From Porphyra umbilicalis (lineage: Eukaryota > Rhodophyta > Bangiophyceae > Bangiales > Bangiaceae), in the NCBI GenBank assembly GCA_002049455.2, contig KV918761.1:186001-250000 (forward strand): DNA of 64,000 bases, read 5' to 3'. The notes beneath the pieces are model-generated. The model did no database searches, was not told where the DNA came from, and worked only from the letters and a program-made list of their open reading frames with translations. Position numbers and translations under genes: made by a program. Positions 22,501 through 32,492 of the stretch are shown one piece after another. Each line of letters begins with the position of its first letter. Position 1 is the first letter of the stretch.

Positions 22501-24326
22501 AAACAGAGACCGAGAGAAAAGGAACGTATTGACGTTGAGCCGGTAGGGTCAATAGATAACGCGCCCACCAAATCAAAGAAATACGTACCATTTTTCCAAG
22601 ACACCAGCGTCGCGTCCGAGAAGAGCTGAATGGCGAGGGTGAACACCTTCAGCAGCGTTCCGTTGTAGCTCTTGTTCGCGTGGATCTGATCCACGTCTGT
22701 CTGCTCCGTCAGGTACACGTCGCTGTTGAGCGAGTTGGAGAGCAATACCGAGCCGTCCGCCGCCAGGAGGCGCTTTCCTCTCAAGCAGAGCGCCGTCGCC
22801 TTCATGAAGGCCTCCAGCGCGACGACCATAACGTCCCGGCTGTAAAAAAGGAACACCGAGTCGCCGTCGAACATCTCGGTCTTCCGCCACTGCTGCTCAG
22901 CCAGGCAGCGGTTGGCTTCACCGTCGAGGGCGTTGACAAACGAAGAGGCCGTCGGAAACGCCGACTCGACAGGCCCCGCCATTGTCTGCAGCCGCTCCAA
23001 GGCGAGCAGCACCGCGTCCATTGTCCGCTTGCGCTTGCTGGTATGCTTTCTGCCCCGACTCGGTGAGCCAGTGGCTCTGTTGGTGGCGCGGAACCTCGAA
23101 GAGTGGGGCACCTCGTCACGAGTCGTCGGCGACGTAACTCGCACGCGTGCCGACGGAGGTTGGGCCCCCCCCAAAAGGCCGTCATCCGGTCCTCGCGCAG
23201 CGCCATCCCGACCAGAAGAAGTGTCACATCGACTCTCCGCGGCGTCACCCTGAACCGCGGTAGTGTCACCGCGGCGACCGTCGTGAGCGCGGTCGACTGC
23301 CGGGCATGGGACAGAAGTATCGTCGTCCGACATTAAAGCAGCAACCACGTCAGCATCGTTGGGACTTGCCGTAGACATGAGCATGGATAGCGCCGTTTCA
23401 AGCAGCTTTTTGTTACACTTGAGCTGCCGCTTGGTGCGCGTCTGACGCGTGGGCCGCGATGACCGCGGCGGTGTAGCTCCGTGGGCAGGCCCGCAGCCGC
23501 CGTCATCTGCGGTGCTGCCGCCATCACTGGCTTGGCGGCGTGTGCCGCCGCAATGTACAGACGGGCTCGCGCCGACCGTCTCGTCTTCCTCAGACTCCTC
23601 CTCTGACACATCTGCCAAAACGACGCGCACCATTGACGCGGCGGCACGCTGCATGCGCAATGCCGCACGCTCGGCAAGAACCGTGGTGTGGTAGTAGTCC
23701 TCGCGCGCCTTGACCGACAAGCCCTTTCCCCCAGCGGAGAGAGCAAACATACGCATCGCCTTGAGCTCCTCGGTCACAAAGAGGGGCTAGCGGCCAGCCT
23801 TGGTGGGCGTGGCCACGGGATGCGTGCGCTCCAGGTCTCCGAACGCCTTGTAGTAGGCATGAGCCTGGCCAGGCGTACCGGTGACCCCCGCGTTGCCGTC
23901 GAGCCCGTCGTCGGCGCCCCCGCCTGGCCATGCAGAACTCCCGCCTGCAGAATCTAAGCCCTTGTTACCGGGCTCCACCTCAGCGTTGCCCGCACCGCCA
24001 AGCCCTGCCGAGTCAATGGCCGGGCGCCGCGAGCCATCTGATCCCGCTGCAGCGGTAGAGGAAGACAATGGCGTGCCACCGGCTGGCGCAAGCGCCACGG
24101 CCGGGAAAGCCAGCCCATGTAGACCGGGCGCAGGCGTGACCAGATGGGTACCGGCCTGCTCCGCGTGGTATCGCAGCTTGTGCTGGATGAGGTTGGCGCT
24201 GAAGCGCACAGGTTGGAGGCAGATGTCGCAGATCATACCCGGGTCTTGCACCGCCGCGTCGTCAATCACATCAGTGGCCGCGTCTTCCATCGTGTCCACC
24301 GCCGCGTCCCATGTGTCCTCTCCCAT
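19513..24326 (-). pseudogene. Four-exon C2H2-finger transposase-like gene (TNP2/Plavaka-like), one TAG
   Basis: A large transposase-like protein of about 1425 residues. Exons on the minus strand: 24326-22589, 22399-21816, 21640-21468, 21298-19513. The introns are 189, 175 and 169 bp, begin GTACGT or GTACG and end CAG/TAG; each junction keeps phase, which supports the model. Exon 1 has a C2H2 finger (Cys33, Cys36, His49, His54) and an acidic/Ser-rich linker, broken by TAG at 23787-23789 with the frame unchanged on both sides. Exon 2 has YAYPIRVRFPNIVTGKVQWL and CTYQCSHC, resembling the catalytic core of TNP2/Plavaka (CACTA-superfamily) transposases. It ends FGFDMLH, joining VMKQGVIRVLALKIP. 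Exon 4 has MHTLAYHLHDELMRRGNVIK and ADTSVNEALHKLIKIM, also of transposase type, and ends IGDAP. The family name is tentative; the gene structure is firmer. Confidence 0.6.
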
Positions 24327-24854
24327 GCGCTGGCCTCGGCGGAGGAGGGAGACGACGCGCTGGGCGACGGGGGAGGGGGCGGGGGGGCGCGCCCTGGCGG
24401 GGGGGGGTGGGAGTGGGGCGCGTCCCGCGCGACGTTCTCAAGTGCATGTAACAGGCCCGTGTACCCAACGACGGGGTGCTCTGCGCCGACGTCGGAAAAC
24501 AGCGGCAGCGATGGCTCCGCCTCGGCAAGCGCCCGGGAATGGTCACCCTGCCACGAGGTTCGACGGGGCGGGGCAGGCCGGGACGGAACCACCGTCGGCC
24601 GTCCATCGAGAAAACTCCCGCTCCCCGCAACACGTGTGGCGGTAAATCCGCCCTCTCGGCGGTTGGGGAATGGCGCCCGCTGCATCAGCCATGCCGCAGC
24701 AGCGGCTGCCACGCCGCGGCGGCAGTGGACACAGTGCGGCTCACCATCATTCTCGCCACAGCCCGCAGAAAGGGCGTGTGCGTGCTGGCATGCAGTCGAT
24801 CGGGGAATGGCACGCCTAGTTTCGAAGGCGTAGAGCGGTCGGCCGGAAAGCCAG
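24327..24854. other. 5' flank of the transposase-like gene
   Basis: No gene supported. It contains G-rich runs at 24369-24415 and probably the promoter of the minus-strand gene. It leads directly into the satellite array. Confidence 0.5.
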
Positions 24855-26190
24855 AGCGGGACAGGCAGAGCCGGCGCGCCACGCGGGAGGGGGGAAGAAC
24901 AGCCAACGCAATGGTACAGCCCACGGCCTCGGCGGGTTGGCGACCCGCCGAACGATGGCAGTCCCCACGGCCACATGGGTTGGCCGTCCGGTGGGCGTCA
25001 CCACAACCCCCGCAGCAGCGGCGCCGGTCGCCACAACCGCGCGGCAGCTCGCGAGTGGCGTCCGCGGCTAACGCGTCCACGGCCTCCCGCAGGCAACGGT
25101 GCGTGGCCGCCGGACGTCGTGTGGCCGCCGGGCGTGTCCTCGTTGGCGCACGGTCGTGCGAGAAAGGGCACACCCGAATGCGACGGCGTTGCGCAGTCCG
25201 CCGTCGGACGGGAGCGGGACAGGCAGAGCCGGCGCGCCACGCGGGAGGGGGTGAGCACAGCCAAAGCAGTGGTACAGCCCACGGCCTCGGCGGGTTGGCG
25301 ACCCGCCGAACGATGGCAGTCCCCACGGCCACATGGGTTGGCCGTCCGGTGGGCGTCACCACAACCCCCGCAGCAGCGGCGCCGGTCGCCACAACCGCGC
25401 GGCAGCTCGCGAGTGGCGTCCGCGGCTAACGCGTCCACGGCCTCCCGCAGGCAACGGTGCGTGGCCGCCGGACGTCGTGTGGCCGCCGGGCGTGTCCTCG
25501 TTGGCGCACGGTCGTGCGAGAAAGGGCACACCCGAATGCGACGGCGTTGCGCAGTCCGCCGTCGGACGGGAGCGGGACAGGCAGAGCCGGCGCGCCACGC
25601 GGGAGGGGGTGAGCACAGCCAAAGCAGTGGTACAGCCCACGGCCTCGGCGGGTTGGCGACCCGCCGAACGATGGCAGTCCCCACGGCCACATGGGTTGGC
25701 CGTCCGGTGGGCGTCACCACAACCCCCGCAGCAGCGGCGCCGGTCGCCACAACCGCGCGGCAGCTCGCGAGTGGCGCCCCCGGTAAACGCGTCCACGGCC
25801 CCCCGCAGGCAACGGTGCGTGGCCGCCGGACGTCGAGTGGCCGCCGGGCGTGTCCCCGTTGGCGCATGGTCGAGCGAGGAAGGGCACACCCGAATGCGAC
25901 GGCGTTGCGCAGTCCGCCGTCGGACGGGAGCGGGACAGGCAGAGCCGGCGCGCCACGCGGGAGGGGGTGAGCACAGCCAAAGCAGTGGTACAGCCCACGG
26001 CCTCGGCGGGTTGGCGACCCGCCGAACGATGGCAGTCCCCACGGCCACATGGGTTGGCCGTCCGGTGGGCGTCACCACAACCCCCGCAGCAGCGGCGCCG
26101 GTCGCCACAACCGCGCGGCAGCTCGCGAGTGGCGTCCGCGGCTAACGCGTCCACGGCCCCCCGCGGGCAACGGTGCGTGGCCGCCGGCAA
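24855..26190. repeat. 358-bp tandem satellite, about 3.7 copies
   Basis: The landmark CACATGGGTTGGCCGTCCGG recurs at about 24972, 25330, 25688 and 26046, a constant 358-bp period. The second and third units are nearly identical; the last differs by scattered substitutions (for example GGCGCCCCCGGTAAACGCG against GGCGTCCGCGGCTAACGCG). The first copy is divergent on its left edge. Since 358 is not a multiple of 3, the frame rotates from unit to unit, which creates a ladder of long overlapping open frames on both strands; none is credible as a gene. Confidence 0.95.
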
Positions 26191-26906
26191 GGTGCAGGCT
26201 CAAAGTCAACAGGTGGAGGGTATGGGTGGGCGCACGGCGGCACAGTGGCAGCGCGTGGCTGACGCCGGTGCGCGCGACACCCTCGCAGTAGGGGCACCGC
26301 TGGTCGCGGTCCTTGCCCGCGCTGCACCGGTGACGCAGCTACTCAGTGGTTGGTCTCTCTTGGCGGGCTGCGCGGCCGCGGCGGCGCGCGGCGTCTCCCC
26401 GTTACGGTCGATTCCAAGCGGGCGCAAGCGTCCGCCGATCTGAATCAATTTGATGCCGAATTAAAATCGAGACTGCGAGGTGGAATTTCTTCAGAGGAAA
26501 ATTCCATGACCTGGCCAGCGTGGCCGCCCGACGACGCATTGTGGCCGCCCGACGACGCATCGTACGCATCGCCGTGCGTCGCCTAAGGCACAGTATGGCG
26601 GTGCTTCTCCTCTAGCAGGGTTTGCTGCCGAGGCACAGGCAGTCGCCGTGTGCTGAGGCACAAGCTGTCGCCGCGCTGCCGCAGCCACAACGACGGGTTG
26701 CAGCACTGGGAGACTCGGTCCGTGGCGCAGTTCGGGGCAGCGCAGGGCCCCCCGCGGCATTGCGGCAGCCAAGCTCACCACGGCAGGGTAGTGACCGCCC
26801 GCCTGGGTCATGGCGTCGTACTTGAACGCGCCGGACCGATGGTCGCGTCAGTCCTGGCACCCCCAACTGCGTAGCCGCCGTCCTTGGGTCTCCTACTCTG
26901 CACCAT
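26191..26906. other. No gene supported; short tandem duplication
   Basis: GC-rich spacer with a directly repeated 21-bp unit (TGGCCGCCCGACGACGCAT) at 26521-26563. Frames on both strands overlap without recognisable domains. Confidence 0.45.
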
Positions 26907-27510
26907 GGGGCGTCGCGGGAAGAAGCCACGTGCTGCTGGCGCTCGCCCTGTCGCTTCACCACCCCCTGCCACCCCTGCTGACCCCCCCCCCCCCGCGGAC
27001 CGCATCCTCGTGGCACCCTCTGACGCCAAAGCCGCTGTGACGTTGCTCCCTCCTGCCGCCGGGCATCCACCACGCGGCATGGAGACTCGCGCAGCTGCCC
27101 GTCGACGGTTGGCTGCGCAAGGCGGTGCTACAGGGACAACGGCAAGCGCTCGACAGGCTGTACCCGTTGGTCTTCCGGCCCCTGAGCCGCACAATGGGGG
27201 CACCGCCGGCGCAGAGGCAGCCAGTAGCCGTGCCATTGCCGGCGGACCAACGACCAGGAGCGCTTCTCGGCGTCTGGTGACAGCAGAGGCTGTTGAGGGC
27301 CTGCCTTCCACTGTCGCGAGTTGCGACGGTGCGGCGGCACCGCCGTTGACGGCCGTGACGACTGGCCGACGCGCGACGCGGAGCACGACGCGACGTGGTG
27401 GCGCCGCCAGTTCTCGTGGGCGCGGTGGCGCGCCGTCGGTCGCTGCCGCGGATGCTCACGTGGAGCGGCAAGGCAACGGTGGGGGTCGCAGCTTTCAGAG
27501 CTTGAATTAA
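26907..27510 (+). CDS. Hypothetical basic Ala/Arg-rich protein
   Basis: Unrecognised. The frame starts at ATG 26905-26907 (MGRRGKKPRAAGARP) and ends at TAA 27510. It is strongly basic and disordered-looking, with METRAAARRRLAAQGG and TTGRRATRSTTRRGG segments. Such N-termini are common in transposon or nuclear proteins of GC-rich algae. A 10-base C run at 26984-26993 lies inside the frame and could hide a slip. It may be the first exon of the gene continuing at 27721. Confidence 0.35.
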
Positions 27511-27720
27511 TCCTCGAGCGTATCACCGCCGCGATCGAAGGGCGAGGCCACCAGGCCCCGTCGACGTGGCGACTGGGCTTACGCTGCCAGCGACAGCAGT
27601 GGAGACGGTCAAGCCCCACGTACGGCGTCTTCCTCTCCAAAGCTCACGCGGTCTGAGACAGCGAGGCAGCGGAGGGCTTATGCCCGAACGCCTCACCCTT
27701 GGACACGGTGGGGGCCGGAA

Positions 27721-28554
27721 GTGCTGGCCCAGACACCTTTGAGTACCGACCCCGACACGTGGTCTTCTCCTCCCCGTATGCACCCTCATCGCGATGCGGA
27801 AGGTGTTCGACGCCTGCGCCTGTCTCACTCCGATGAGAGCGGCGGTCCGGCGGGGCCTTCGGGGAAGCCCGAGGAGGGGAAAGCGGGTACGGCGCAGGGG
27901 TATGAACAGGAGGGACATGTTGAAGACGAGGACGATGTGGTTGCTGGGGGGGGTGAGGGAGCGGATGCTGGAGCTGAAGATGTCCACGGAGGCGGGGCGC
28001 GAGGGCACGGGGACGCAGCTGAGGTCGCTCCGGCTGCTGCCGAGCTCCCGTCCCTTCCTCAATCTGTGGTGCAACGCCTTGCGGTCGTTCGTGCGTCACA
28101 TCAGCGCTGGGCGGCGGCGGCTGCAGCCGTCGGGCCGGTGATCAAGCCCGAGCCACCTTGGACTGCTGCTGCACCTGCTGAACTGGCCTCGTCGCGCCGT
28201 CACGCCGTACTCGCACGGCCGTCCCCCGCTGGGCCCGCGGCGCCTGGCGCTGCCACAGAGCCCGTCACGAAGGCGGAGCCACACCACGGAGCTACTGGTC
28301 CGGTAGCACCTCCCGCTGGCGGGGATCCGGTCGAGCGAGAAGAGCCATCACCTGCAGCTGTCGGTCCGAAGGCTCGTACTGTCTCCTACTTTCAGGTACA
28401 AGCACCGGCCGCGGCTGGTCCGGCGGCAATGCGGGCTGCCGTCGGGCCAGCGCTTGACCCGGAGCGTTTGGATGCGGGGGATACAACTAGTGGTGGCACG
28501 TGTGCGCGAGGGCGGAGGCGCAAAGGCTTCCCCCGCCGATATCCGCATGCATAG
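27721..28554 (+). CDS. Hypothetical Pro/Ala-rich protein
   Basis: Unrecognised. An acidic block (EDEDDVVAGGGEGADAGAED) is followed by LPSLPQSVVQRLAVVRASHQ and a Pro/Ala-rich repeat-like region. That region contains VIKPEPPW and VTKAEPHH, which fit the SUMO-acceptor pattern hydrophobic-K-x-E, and ends with a basic tail (GRRRKGFPRRYPHA) that could be a nuclear signal. No ATG stands out near 27721; the first in-frame Met is at about 27778. It may be a downstream exon of the frame at 26907. Competing frames exist, so coding status is uncertain. Confidence 0.35.
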   Translation: MLAQTPLSTDPDTWSSPPRMHPHRDAEGVRRLRLSHSDESGGPAGPSGKPEEGKAGTAQGYEQEGHVEDEDDVVAGGGEGADAGAEDVHGGGARGHGDAAEVAPAAAELPSLPQSVVQRLAVVRASHQRWAAAAAAVGPVIKPEPPWTAAAPAELASSRRHAVLARPSPAGPAAPGAATEPVTKAEPHHGATGPVAPPAGGDPVEREEPSPAAVGPKARTVSYFQVQAPAAAGPAAMRAAVGPALDPERLDAGDTTSGGTCARGRRRKGFPRRYPHA

Positions 28555-29766
28555 CGTGTCTTTATTGTGTGGGTCAGGGGAGGGCCTGTTGTACAGTAGT
28601 GTAGTTTTACGTGGTGGCGGGTGATTATTGAGGTCAGCTTTGTCCAGTGAGCGGTTTCGTGCGAGTGATCCACCACGATCACTCGTGCACCGTCCACAAG
28701 CGCCGAATAACCGCAGAAGCAGTGGAAGCACCGTCGTTGCCTTCGCAGATGTACAGCAGGGTTCAGCAGCGACAGCACCAGAAAGAGGAACAACGTTCTT
28801 GGTCCAGCTCCTTAAGGGCGTCTCGTAGTGGTGTATTTGATATTTCATACGTACTTGCGTCAGCTTGATACCGACTTGTGTCCATGCCAATAATTTTACA
28901 GTTGGTGACGTTGTTGTGGTCCGTCTCCCAGAGCACGTCCCCCGCCGGTGGAGTGAGTACACGGTCACGGCCGGCTGACAACGAACCGCTACCTGCTCCT
29001 CTGCTACCCACGTGCGCTTGCGGTGCGCCGTGCGTACGGACGAACCGCAGTGCGCGCGCGCCTTGCACTCGGCCGAGGTGGGTCACGCACCGCCTCTGCC
29101 CCTGAGGTCAAGGCACCAGCAATGGCGCCCTGAGTATCGTCACCCTCTCGCCGTCGGCAGACGCCACCCCTGTCGCCGTGCCGACGGCCGTCACAGTTCC
29201 TCCGCACCTTGCCTGCCTACGCCATCTGGCTGTCTGCTGACGTCGCCCCCGTGCTGTCCACCACTCACGGTGGCGCGGAGGGTGGGGCGGCTGGACGGGA
29301 CGGGGGGGGGAACGTGGGGGGCGTGGGCGGGGTTTTTTGGGGCGACACCGTGGCTGCTACGGAGACGGTCGACAACCGCCTGGTTCTGGTGCTTGACCGC
29401 GGAGGCAGCGAACACTAAGGCAGCGGCCTCGTGGTGGCCATCAACAGCGGGACGGCGTCGGAGGGGCGGCTGTTCGCGGCAACGCGGCGGTGGCGTCGTG
29501 TAAGCCGCAGCGAGCGTGTTCTGCGGCGGCACAGACAACGGGGCAGCGGTTGGGTGGTGGCTATCAACAGCGGGGCGTCCGCGGCTGGCGGCTTGCGACG
29601 GCAACCTCGCGGTGGTGGCTGCGGCGTGCGAGCCTCCGCGGGCGTGCTCGGCGGGGGCACCAACAGCGAGGCGGCGGCGGCGAGGCTGCTGGCGGCCGCA
29701 ACGCGCAACCGGCAGCGAGCGTGGGCGGCGATTTGTCTCGCACTGCCCCGTTGCGGTCTCGCCCTT
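28555..29766. other. No gene supported
   Basis: Lower-GC sequence at 28555-28960, then GC-rich DNA to 29766 with G runs at about 29302-29310. The frame of the next gene is open upstream to 29431, but that part is low-complexity (Arg/Gly/Ala) and lacks support. Confidence 0.45.
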
Positions 29767-32492
29767 ATGACGGGGGAGCGCTTCCTCCCCCCCTCAATTG
29801 GAAACGACGCGCCCGAGAGAGCGGCCGCGTCCTTGGCGCCCGCAGCGCCTGTTCAACACGCTGGGGCGGCCGCGTCCTTGGCGCCCGCAGCGCCTGTTCA
29901 ACACGCTGGTCTGCGGCTGGACCCCAACAACCCGTTCTACACCAAAGCGGCGGCGATTTCAAAGGAGGCGAAGAACAAGGAGGGCGCTGCGAGGGCGCTT
30001 GCGAAGAAGCTGGAAGCGGCTGCAAAGAAGGCGACTGCGGCGGAGGCGCGGGCACAAAAAGCTGCCCAGGCGGCTCGTGATCTGGCAGCTGGTGGTCGGC
30101 CGCCTGTTAGACCGCGTGGACAGCTGCCGGCGGTGCCAGATGTGCCTCGCGGGGCACCCTCTCCTTTGCTCGTCACGCCTGCCGCCGCCGGGACGCCCAC
30201 TTCATCGGCGGTAATAACGCCGGCTTCTCTAACTGCAGCCGCGCCGCCAGGGACCCATTCCCTAGTGGCGCTCGGACCGGTGTCGCCGCTCAACGGCAAT
30301 ACCACTACCGTCGCTTCTGTCTCGTCGGCCGCTGCCAGTGTGGCCGCTCTTGCCGCGGCTGGCTCTCCACCGGGGCTCTCCCCTGCCGTGTTGGGTGGTT
30401 CAACTGCCGCGGCGATGTGCGACTGCACTCTTGGCCGCGTTGAGAAGCGCTTGATGGACAGAATGGACCAAATCGAGGCGGGCAACAAGAAGCGGCTTGT
30501 CGCGATTGGCAAGCACGTCCGTGTCGTGCGCGTGGACAGCGCGTCGACCAAGTCTCAGATTGTATCGATCGGTACGGGCATGACGGGGCTACGCAAGACC
30601 GCCAACGTCATCAGTACGGCCGTCTCACGCGGCGCCGAGGCCATGCGCGGCGTCACTTCTGCACTTGAGCTCCGATTCATCGGCGGTGGCGCAGCTGCCA
30701 ATGGGAGCATTGTCTCTGTCCCTGCCTCAACGGCGGGCATTTTTGACGAGCCACGTATTGCCCCGTGGACCAGGGTGATGATGGTATGTGTCCGCTGCTC
30801 CGACGCACTCTTGGATTGCGTGCTATTTGTCGTTCGAGGAGTGGGCAGAGGGAAAGGAGCGTAAGACTAACTGCATTCCGTCTTTATTCGACGGGACTGA
30901 CACCACTTGTATCTGTTCTCTGTCGTACTCCCGTTTGACTGCGGTTCATATCCACCCGCAGAAGGAGATCCGCGCGGAGCTCGTGGCCGAGTTCCTCGCC
31001 GGGAACGTGTAACAGTCCGCGTCGCAAAACCGGGAGATGTACGCACGGCGGCTGCATGGCAAGTTCAATTTCCCGGGCGGCCTGCCCGAGGCGCGGCTCA
31101 TGCTGCTGAAAGACATCCTCACCCCATGCAACCCATCCAAGAACAGCGGCAACACGCTCAAACCGCTCCCTGTTCACCGCGTGCTGCGCCGCGCGGTCCC
31201 GCGTTTCCACCGCGCCGTGCTGGAGGCCGCATCGCAAGGTTTCATTGAGTGTGTGTTCCGCATGATCAAGGTTGGCCGCAAGGAGACCAAGGGCAAGAAG
31301 AAGGGCTTGTGGAGCATGACGACGGCCGAGGCCAGGCGGTGCCTGGCGGATATGTGGTGGATCAGTGACGACGTGGGGCGAGAAGGCCTGCTGGCAGCGC
31401 TGTGCGCCGCGTTGGCCAAAATCCATGGCCTGACAGGCGTTATGGTCGAGGCCGCCGGGGCGCAGCGGCGGTACTACAAGGTGCAGTACTCCATCCACGT
31501 CGCCGTCGGTGGGAAGGTATCTAGAGGTCCTTCTTCATCCGCGCATTGTTTTTCTCTGGTCGGTTGGATTGTATCATTGCGTGTGCTTTCTTGCTTTGCT
31601 GGGCCTGAGATGCGCCGGGTCACAAACTGACGCCTCCCTGTGCCCTGTTTTTTTGATTGTTTATGTACTGGCTTCTTTCCTGCCTGCCTAGGTTTTTCTG
31701 GCTTTGAACGATATGGCCAAGTACCCGCGCTTCACGGCGGCGGGAGGCAATGTCGACGAGGCGTACCGAAAGGTTTGGGCCGTCTGCATGCAGCTGTTTG
31801 ACGGCCATCTGCAGAAAACGAACACTGAGTACAAGTGCTTGCAGCTACTGGACGGTGACAGTGCCACAAGGGCGGTCGTGGCCGGCATGTCCGTCATCCG
31901 TCTGCAGCAGACCCGCGCCAAGATCATGGCCACTTGCGTGACTGGCGAGGAGAGCTCGGCCACGCAGACCACGGCCGAGGGTTCGGCCGTGGCGGCTGTG
32001 CCGCCTGCGGCGTCGGGCACACAGCGCCCCGCTGTCACTGCGCGTCTTCACGGTGCCCCCCGTGGCGGAGCTGGTGGCCCTCCACAATCGAGTGGGGCCG
32101 CCCAACGTGCTGCAGCTGCTGCTGCTTCTCGCGTTCCAGCTCCCCCCCCTTGCTCCTCCTTCGCTGTCGCTGCTGCACCTGCTGCAGCGGCGACGTTCAC
32201 GGGAGCCACGGGCATTCGCGTGCAAGCCACTGGCTCTGCTGTCGCGGGCCAGGCTGTGGCTTCTCCTGACGCTGCTACCGCGGCTCAAGTAGCGGCTGCT
32301 GCGGCAGCCAGCGCAGTTGAAGCGGCTGCAGCCGCTGACGCCGAGGCTGTGGCGGCTGCCCAGGAGGCCGCTGCCGCATCTTTGGCTGCTGCAGTTGCAA
32401 TGGCTGCAGATGAAGACGGGGAGGATGACGAGGACGCTGGAGAAGACGACGATGACGCGGAGGACGAGGAAGAGGACAGCGACGACGCGTAG
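29767..32492 (+). pseudogene. Unrecognised three-exon gene with coiled coil and acidic tail, one TAA
   Basis: No family recognised; probably transposon-borne. Exons: 29767-30783, 30962-31516, 31692-32492. The introns (178 and 175 bp) start GTATGT and GTATCT, end CCCGCAG and TGCCTAG, and sit in phase 0. Exon 1 has a directly duplicated 15-residue unit (AAASLAPAAPVQHAG, 29821-29910), an Ala/Lys coiled-coil-like segment (KEAKNKEGAARALAKKLEAA) and a conserved-looking RVEKRLMDRMDQIEAG block. Exon 2 encodes KEIRAELVAEFLAGNV, TAA at 31010-31012, then in the same frame MYARRLHGKFNFPGGLPEAR and VLRRAVPRFHRAVLEAASQG. Exon 3 has VFLALNDMAKYPRFTAAGGN, a long Ala-rich stretch and a strongly acidic tail (DDEDAGEDDDDAEDEEEDSD). 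The ATG at 29767 is a guess. Confidence 0.55.

Noticed and set aside
24685..26145. Series of 235-350-residue overlapping ORFs on both strands
   Set aside because: They are produced by the 358-bp tandem satellite, whose period shifts frame by one base per unit; no domain and identical peptides repeat in different frames.
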